Assembly (NCBI GenBank): GCA_004124405.1
Contig: SCKP01000006.1
Location: forward strand, 1-52,673
Direction of reading: 5' to 3'
From: Fidelibacterota bacterium
GTDB lineage: Bacteria; Fidelibacterota; Marinisomatia; SCGC-AAA003-L08; D37C17
Length of the DNA: 52,673 nt
Position numbers and translations under genes: made by a program. Positions 48,669-52,673 of this stretch are shown piece after piece (position 1 is the first letter of the stretch; each line of letters starts with the position of its first letter). Under the pieces are notes generated by a model. The model saw only the letters and a program-made list of their open reading frames with translations. It was not told where the DNA came from and made no database searches.

Positions 48669-49508
48669 TTAAAAACTATATGCTTTCAGAATATTTTTAA
48701 TATCCCGTTCAGTAGCTTCTGGGCGCCAATCCATGCCATCATAGGCTTTCAGCAGGCGTCTTTCGGGATCTATGAGAACAGAACGGAGAGAATGGCCAAT
48801 ATCATTTTCTTCAATGCCCCAGAATGAAACCTGAGACTGACCGCCTAAAGTGAAGATATCGTTTATATGACCAAAACTGGAATAGGCTTTCAGGTTAGAA
48901 TTTAATTCTACCAAACTCCCATAATTGATTTTGAGGATTGAAGGGGTATCATAAATATAGTCAAAACTCACCAGAAGAAATTCAATTTCAGGTATATCAT
49001 TAAAAACACGTGCCAGGTATTGGTTTTTCACCACAACTGCCGGACACATATTGGGCATGGGGCAGCGGGTGAAAATATAGGAAATTAATCTAAATTTTCC
49101 ATCTGAATTAGAGAGTGAAACTGTGTTGCTGTCCAAATCCAAGAGAGTTATATCTGTAAATATTTCTCCTATTTCCAGGGGTGCATATTCATCATCCCAC
49201 ATATCGTCAGGAATCGGGAGTGCAACCTTTCCTAATAATTGGAATCCAGAGGCAATGGATCTATTCTCACCCATAATTAACCTGAATTGCAGGCTGTCTC
49301 CCACCTGATATTTGTTTATATCCAAACTATCAGCCAGTCTAAAAGGCATAGTCATTGCCATCATGAATCCAGGGATTTCATCATGGTGAATAAGAAATTC
49401 ATTGGAGTCTTTTCGTACTTCGAGGATGGTACCCCGCACAGAGTAGGATTTATTTTCAGAGCAATCCAGTAAAAATAAAATAATAGGAAGTAGGATAATT
49501 TTTTTCAT
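48669..49508 (-). CDS. Sco-family copper chaperone lipoprotein with an N-terminal CusF-like domain
   Basis: The N-terminus MKKIILLPIILFLLDC is a lipoprotein signal with the cysteine near residue 16. Residues ~20-100 match CusF-like copper-binding domains (HHDEIPGFMMAMTMPFRL). The thioredoxin-like Sco domain follows with TRCPMPNMCP and the late histidine DIGHSLRSVLID. Sco proteins load copper into CuA of cytochrome oxidase. Starting at 49544 would put the start inside the upstream gene's terminator stem, so ATG 49508 is chosen. The spacing in the cysteine motif is the longer CxxxxxC form. Confidence 0.88.
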   Translation of the reverse strand: MKKIILLPIILFLLDCSENKSYSVRGTILEVRKDSNEFLIHHDEIPGFMMAMTMPFRLADSLDINKYQVGDSLQFRLIMGENRSIASGFQLLGKVALPIPDDMWDDEYAPLEIGEIFTDITLLDLDSNTVSLSNSDGKFRLISYIFTRCPMPNMCPAVVVKNQYLARVFNDIPEIEFLLVSFDYIYDTPSILKINYGSLVELNSNLKAYSSFGHINDIFTLGGQSQVSFWGIEENDIGHSLRSVLIDPERRLLKAYDGMDWRPEATERDIKNILKAYSF

Positions 49509-49519
49509 GAGTATTAAAA

Positions 49520-49548
49520 AAAGGTGAGAAATGAAATTCCTCACCTTT
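49520..49548 (-). terminator. Terminator of the cupredoxin-like gene
   Basis: AAAGGTGAG (49520-49528) pairs with CTCACCTTT (49540-49548); on the minus strand a run of seven T residues follows. It lies 18 bases past the stop at 49567 and just before the Sco gene. Confidence 0.85.
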
Positions 49549-49566
49549 CTTTAAATGGTGGAGAAA

Positions 49567-50295
49567 TTATTTCTTTTTGGCTTCTTTAATAAAGGTGAAA
49601 TTCTGTGTAGTATCACCCTCACCAATTGTTACGGATGCATTGAGAGTTTTCCATTCCTTTGTTTTTTTGTCCTTGAATTTTTCCTGCCAGGCAATCACTT
49701 CATATGTTCCTGAAGGGATACTATCAATTCTGAAACTACCTGTATCATCCGTAACTGCAAAGAAGGGATGATCAAAAACAGAAATATAAGCATTCATCCA
49801 AGGGTGGACATCACACTTTATTTTGATAAAGTTTTCAGCTTTACTGATTTTAATGGCTTTCTCTTTTACAACCCTGGGCATGGCAAAATTGAATTCGGAG
49901 TTTATTTTTGGCAGCCCATGAATATTATGCATGGTGGCATCAGAATTTTTAATGAGTAACTCCTGGCCAACCATCATACCTTGTACATGTGGTGAATACA
50001 TGCATCCGTTTTGATCAATAACTGCCTGAGATGCCGGGGATTTCCCTTCATATTTCACATTATTCAGATATACAATCACATTTTTTAAATAACCGTCATC
50101 ACTTAACACAAAACTCTCACGATATACTGGCGTTTTATGTGCTGCTCCGCATACGGGATCAGCATTCATTTTTAAGGTTTTTTTCTTGGGTCCTTTTCCT
50201 TCAAAATTTACTCTGCCAGAAAGGGATCCTGCAAACATACTACCCGCAAAAATGCTGGTGATAATTGCAATTATTATTAATTTTCTTAACATCAT
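49567..50295 (-). CDS. Cupredoxin-like secreted protein with a carboxypeptidase-regulatory-like domain
   Basis: A signal peptide (residues 1-22, MMLRKLIIIAIITSIFAGSMFA) is followed by a beta-sandwich of about 160 residues. Possible copper ligands are MHNIHG and KCDVHPWM, which match the His...Cys-His-Met pattern of plastocyanin-like proteins, though the usual spacing varies. The last ~65 residues (FFAVTDDTGSFRIDSIPSGTYEV) are a carboxypeptidase-regulatory-like domain. It is encoded just upstream of the Sco chaperone gene, so copper-based electron carrying or copper handling in the periplasm is likely. Confidence 0.8.
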   Translation of the reverse strand: MMLRKLIIIAIITSIFAGSMFAGSLSGRVNFEGKGPKKKTLKMNADPVCGAAHKTPVYRESFVLSDDGYLKNVIVYLNNVKYEGKSPASQAVIDQNGCMYSPHVQGMMVGQELLIKNSDATMHNIHGLPKINSEFNFAMPRVVKEKAIKISKAENFIKIKCDVHPWMNAYISVFDHPFFAVTDDTGSFRIDSIPSGTYEVIAWQEKFKDKKTKEWKTLNASVTIGEGDTTQNFTFIKEAKKK

Positions 50296-50402
50296 TTTTT
50301 ACTCCTGACTATATTTAAGTTGAAAAATATTAGCTTTAAATAGACAGCAAAATTAGGGGGTAATGAAATACTGTTCCAAGAGTTAGTATGAATAAAATTT
50401 AG

Positions 50403-50738
50403 TTAAATTATTTCCAATCCATTTGCCACTTTTTTAGAGGGATGAACCAATACAACTTTACCATCTTCTTCCACTGCTCCTAACACCAAAACCTCTGATT
50501 CTAATCCTGCGATATTTTTTGATGGGAAATTGCAAATGGCGATAACCTGTTTTCCTAATAAATTGTTCTCATTATAATAATCAGTAATCTGGGCAGATGT
50601 TTTTTTCATTCCAATTCCACTTCCAAAATCTATTTCCAATGCTAATGCAGGTTTGCGAGCCCTTTTATTTTCCTCTACTGCTTTGACGGTTCCCACATGG
50701 ATTTTTACTTTTCTGAACTCCTCATAAGAAATTTCCAT
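50403..50738 (-). CDS. csaA: CsaA-type tRNA-binding-domain protein
   Basis: The 111-residue protein is the free-standing tRNA-binding (EMAP II-like) OB-fold. VGTVKAVEENKRARKPALAL, FGSGIGMKKTSAQIT and GKQVIAICNFPSKNIAGLES-EVLVLG follow CsaA closely. It is thought to act as a chaperone-like or tRNA-binding protein in the cytoplasm; its exact role is unknown. The ATG has AAAGGA eight bases upstream. It is 15 bases downstream of the secreted metallopeptidase gene, so read-through is possible although the functions are unrelated. Confidence 0.93.
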   Translation of the reverse strand: MEISYEEFRKVKIHVGTVKAVEENKRARKPALALEIDFGSGIGMKKTSAQITDYYNENNLLGKQVIAICNFPSKNIAGLESEVLVLGAVEEDGKVVLVHPSKKVANGLEII

Positions 50739-50753
50739 TCAGATAATCCTTTC

Positions 50754-52457
50754 TTATTTAATTAAAACAATTTTTTGTGTAACTGAATAATTAGAAGCAG
50801 AAATATTTATAAAATAAATGCCACTGGGATAATCGTGTGCCCCCCATTTTCTGTTATATTGCCCTAAATTTTGGTATCCTTCAAATATGGTTTCCACATT
50901 TCTGCCAGTTAAATCAATAACTGAAATTGTGATTTCAGTATTGTATAAAATTGAGTATGAAATGTGAGCATCAGGATTAAATGGATTAGGATAGATTTGG
51001 TTAATTTCAAAATTTCGTGGACCTACATTTTTATTTAATGATAATTCATTTCCAATACAATCATAGACACACTCTCCTTCAACAAAACAGTCATTTGCAT
51101 CTAAGCTACTATTGGATCCGTAATAACAACTGCTTCCGCCAAATCGCAATAGATGAACAGATGTAGTATCAAAATTACAGGCATCTGCTATATTGCAGCC
51201 GGTATAATCATGTTCAACAGAATATCTTATATTTGCATACTGCTCGGTGGAATAGCCGTTTATGGAATTATATTCATGATATCCCACTCCACCACAATAC
51301 TGAGATACAACAACCGGTTGCAGAAAATTATGTGACATTGGTAAATTTGGATACGATGACAATGGACAATCCGTTGCAAACTCATTTTGATTCATTAAAA
51401 AACAGGAATCTGCCAATTCATAAGTTCCCCAAAAATCTCCATGCTCATCCTGATTAGAATAAATAATATCGCCAATTTCCACTGAGTTTTCAGAGCCGCT
51501 AATTTGGAGATTATTATTATTAGGATTAAAATCACCACCATATCCATGGAAAATGCAATTTCGATTTCCTTCGAATAATTCTGTATTAAATGCTCCAATA
51601 CTATATCCGGGTTGACCTGGTGTATCACAGATGAGGTCTCCCCTAATTCCACATTCTTCTCCATTGACATATTCTCTTTTGAAATCATCATTAAACATCC
51701 AAATACCCTCTATGTGAAATAGAGAAAAGTAATGCCCCAACTCATGTGGAAAGATTGCAATACTGTTATTATCATCTAAATCAATATTCATACCGGGAAA
51801 GCTGGAATGCCTGATTGTGATCCCGGGTGTGTTTGAGTCTAATACCCAGGGATAAGTGGACATTCCTGAAATACTGCTGCATACATTTGCGGTGTCCAAA
51901 ATACAGTAATTCATATAAATATTCAGAGAATTGGGTATGAAATAATGATGTCTAATTGATTCAACATTTCCTCCAGCTCCCGTTATAATAGAATTATAAT
52001 CGTCATCTGTATGGGCAATAATAAGAAGAGAATCAGGATTGGGGATAAATTTTATTTTTGCAGGAGCAAATTGCTCATTGAGAATATTCAATGCTTTTAG
52101 CCCACGGTTTTGACATGATTCATTAGCAACTTCGTTATAATTGAATTCAGAATTAAAACCGCCAATATAATTACAAAAAGATTTATCCACTTCATCTTCA
52201 ATTGGGCGATATATATCATGAAAAACAACTGGTATAGAAATAGTATCTTGTGGTGATCTAGAAACCTTAGTGCCCATTTCACTTCTAACATTCTCACGTC
52301 TACCTATGATTTGAGAAATATTTTCTGAGGAATAATTATTAAAATACTCATCAGTTAAACATGTCTGCTCATATCTTGATTCTATAGGTTTAGTTAAATT
52401 TGTATTGTATGTAGACCCCAATGAAAGCAAGACAGATATGACAAAGTGAATGGTCAT
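50754..52457 (-). CDS. Secreted zinc metallopeptidase with a type IX-style C-terminal sorting domain
   Basis: A signal peptide (residues 1-17) leads a 567-residue protein. The metzincin site reads HELGHYFSLFH (H238, E239, H242, H248), which has Ser where the family has Gly. The surroundings (GIWMFNDDFKREYVNGEECGIRGDLICDTPGQPGY) resemble the pappalysin family. A cysteine repeat, CNIADACNFD, follows. The last 80 residues (YPNPFNPDAHISYSI, then VIDLTGRNVETI and YPSGIYFINI) form the type A sorting domain used by the type IX secretion system. No T9SS genes are in the window, so the route is inferred from this domain. Confidence 0.85.
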   Translation of the reverse strand: MTIHFVISVLLSLGSTYNTNLTKPIESRYEQTCLTDEYFNNYSSENISQIIGRRENVRSEMGTKVSRSPQDTISIPVVFHDIYRPIEDEVDKSFCNYIGGFNSEFNYNEVANESCQNRGLKALNILNEQFAPAKIKFIPNPDSLLIIAHTDDDYNSIITGAGGNVESIRHHYFIPNSLNIYMNYCILDTANVCSSISGMSTYPWVLDSNTPGITIRHSSFPGMNIDLDDNNSIAIFPHELGHYFSLFHIEGIWMFNDDFKREYVNGEECGIRGDLICDTPGQPGYSIGAFNTELFEGNRNCIFHGYGGDFNPNNNNLQISGSENSVEIGDIIYSNQDEHGDFWGTYELADSCFLMNQNEFATDCPLSSYPNLPMSHNFLQPVVVSQYCGGVGYHEYNSINGYSTEQYANIRYSVEHDYTGCNIADACNFDTTSVHLLRFGGSSCYYGSNSSLDANDCFVEGECVYDCIGNELSLNKNVGPRNFEINQIYPNPFNPDAHISYSILYNTEITISVIDLTGRNVETIFEGYQNLGQYNRKWGAHDYPSGIYFINISASNYSVTQKIVLIK

Positions 52458-52467
52458 ATTTTAGAAT

Positions 52468-52673
52468 TTATTTACACCAATAGCACAAATGATGTCCAGC
52501 ATTTCCAATACAGCTAAAGTTGGACAGGACATCCATATTACCGTCACCATTGAGGTCAATTGGAAATACAGAAACAGATCCTTTTATTTTTTTGGAAATG
52601 GTATGGGAAACATAGGAAGCATTTCCTTTATTTTCAAGCCAGGCTATGGTGTTGGATTCAATGGAGGAAAATA
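52468..52673 (-). CDS. VCBS/FG-GAP repeat protein, C-terminal end (5' end outside window)
   Basis: The frame enters from the right edge and reads SIESNTIAWLENKGNASYVS, then SVFPIDLNGDGNMDVLSN, and ends with NAGHHLCYWCK. IAWLENKG and DLNGDGNMDVLS are FG-GAP/VCBS beta-propeller blade motifs found on surface proteins. The protein stops abruptly after one such unit and the last 15 residues look unlike the family, so the end may be frameshifted or truncated. It is 10 bases upstream of the metallopeptidase start. Confidence 0.6.
   Translation of the reverse strand, partial: FSSIESNTIAWLENKGNASYVSHTISKKIKGSVSVFPIDLNGDGNMDVLSNFSCIGNAGHHLCYWCK

Noticed and set aside
1-52673. tRNA, rRNA, CRISPR array or intact insertion sequence
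   Set aside because: Gaps were scanned by eye for cloverleaf and repeat signals and none was found; a covariance-model scan would be needed for certainty.

Overview
The window looks like a chromosomal stretch of an AT-rich marine bacterium, most likely of the Marinimicrobia (SAR406/Neomarinimicrobiota) or a near relative in the Fibrobacteres-Chlorobi-Bacteroidetes neighbourhood. This is an inference. It rests on secreted proteins that carry dockerin-like DxNxDGxxNxLD modules and CTxxxACNYDxxAxxDDGSC cysteine repeats, on a C-terminal type IX-style sorting domain, and on a didermal toolkit (BamA-like protein, lipoproteins, split cytochrome b with a multiheme cytochrome c). No tRNA, rRNA, CRISPR array or complete insertion sequence is visible.

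Layout. 1-0.8 kb: end of a uridine-kinase-like gene running into a relic of floA. 0.8-7.2 kb: an atypical SDR, rnhA, then the glyoxylate shunt (aceB-aceA) divergent from its likely XRE/DUF3612 regulator across three 14-bp-spaced AAATTTTACA iterons, with a relic of a glyoxylate aminotransferase just behind the regulator. 7.2-11.5 kb: two paralogous secreted trypsin-like peptidases with near-identical C-terminal modules and duplicated promoters. 11.6-13.8 kb: mpg, proC and a dense set of small palindromic repeats, one of them inside the mpg coding frame. 13.7-18.3 kb: cystathionine beta-synthase, mgtE, a glycosyltransferase and small membrane proteins. 18.7-22.3 kb: a hydrolase, an MBL-fold enzyme, a 75-aa two-repeat protein and a BamA-like barrel. 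22.3-27.2 kb: fakAB fusion-plsY (acyl-phosphate route of phospholipid synthesis), a glycosyltransferase and miaA. 27.3-38 kb: rmuC, a large zinc protease, a phosphohexomutase, rpoD-rpsU, ksgA, tatD and metG. 38.3-40 kb: a secreted PNGase F-like protein with an N-terminal dockerin-like module.

40.1-48.6 kb is the most striking region: a run of same-strand genes for a cytochrome bc-type quinol oxidase. It has a MORN-type lipoprotein, three tiny one-TM proteins, a membrane-anchored HEAT protein, Rieske protein, cytochrome b, a subunit-IV-like protein, an eight-CxxCH cytochrome c with a coiled-coil neck, a 4-TM protein, a 54-aa 2-TM protein and a two-cluster ferredoxin. It faces a copper cluster on the other strand (Sco with a CusF-like domain, and a cupredoxin-like protein). 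The window ends with csaA, a secreted metallopeptidase with a sorting domain, and the 3' end of a VCBS-repeat protein.

Together the genes suggest an aerobic or microaerobic heterotroph that digests protein and glycoprotein outside the cell, feeds acetyl units through the glyoxylate shunt, reuses fatty acids through FakAB-PlsY, and respires through a multiheme bc-type complex.
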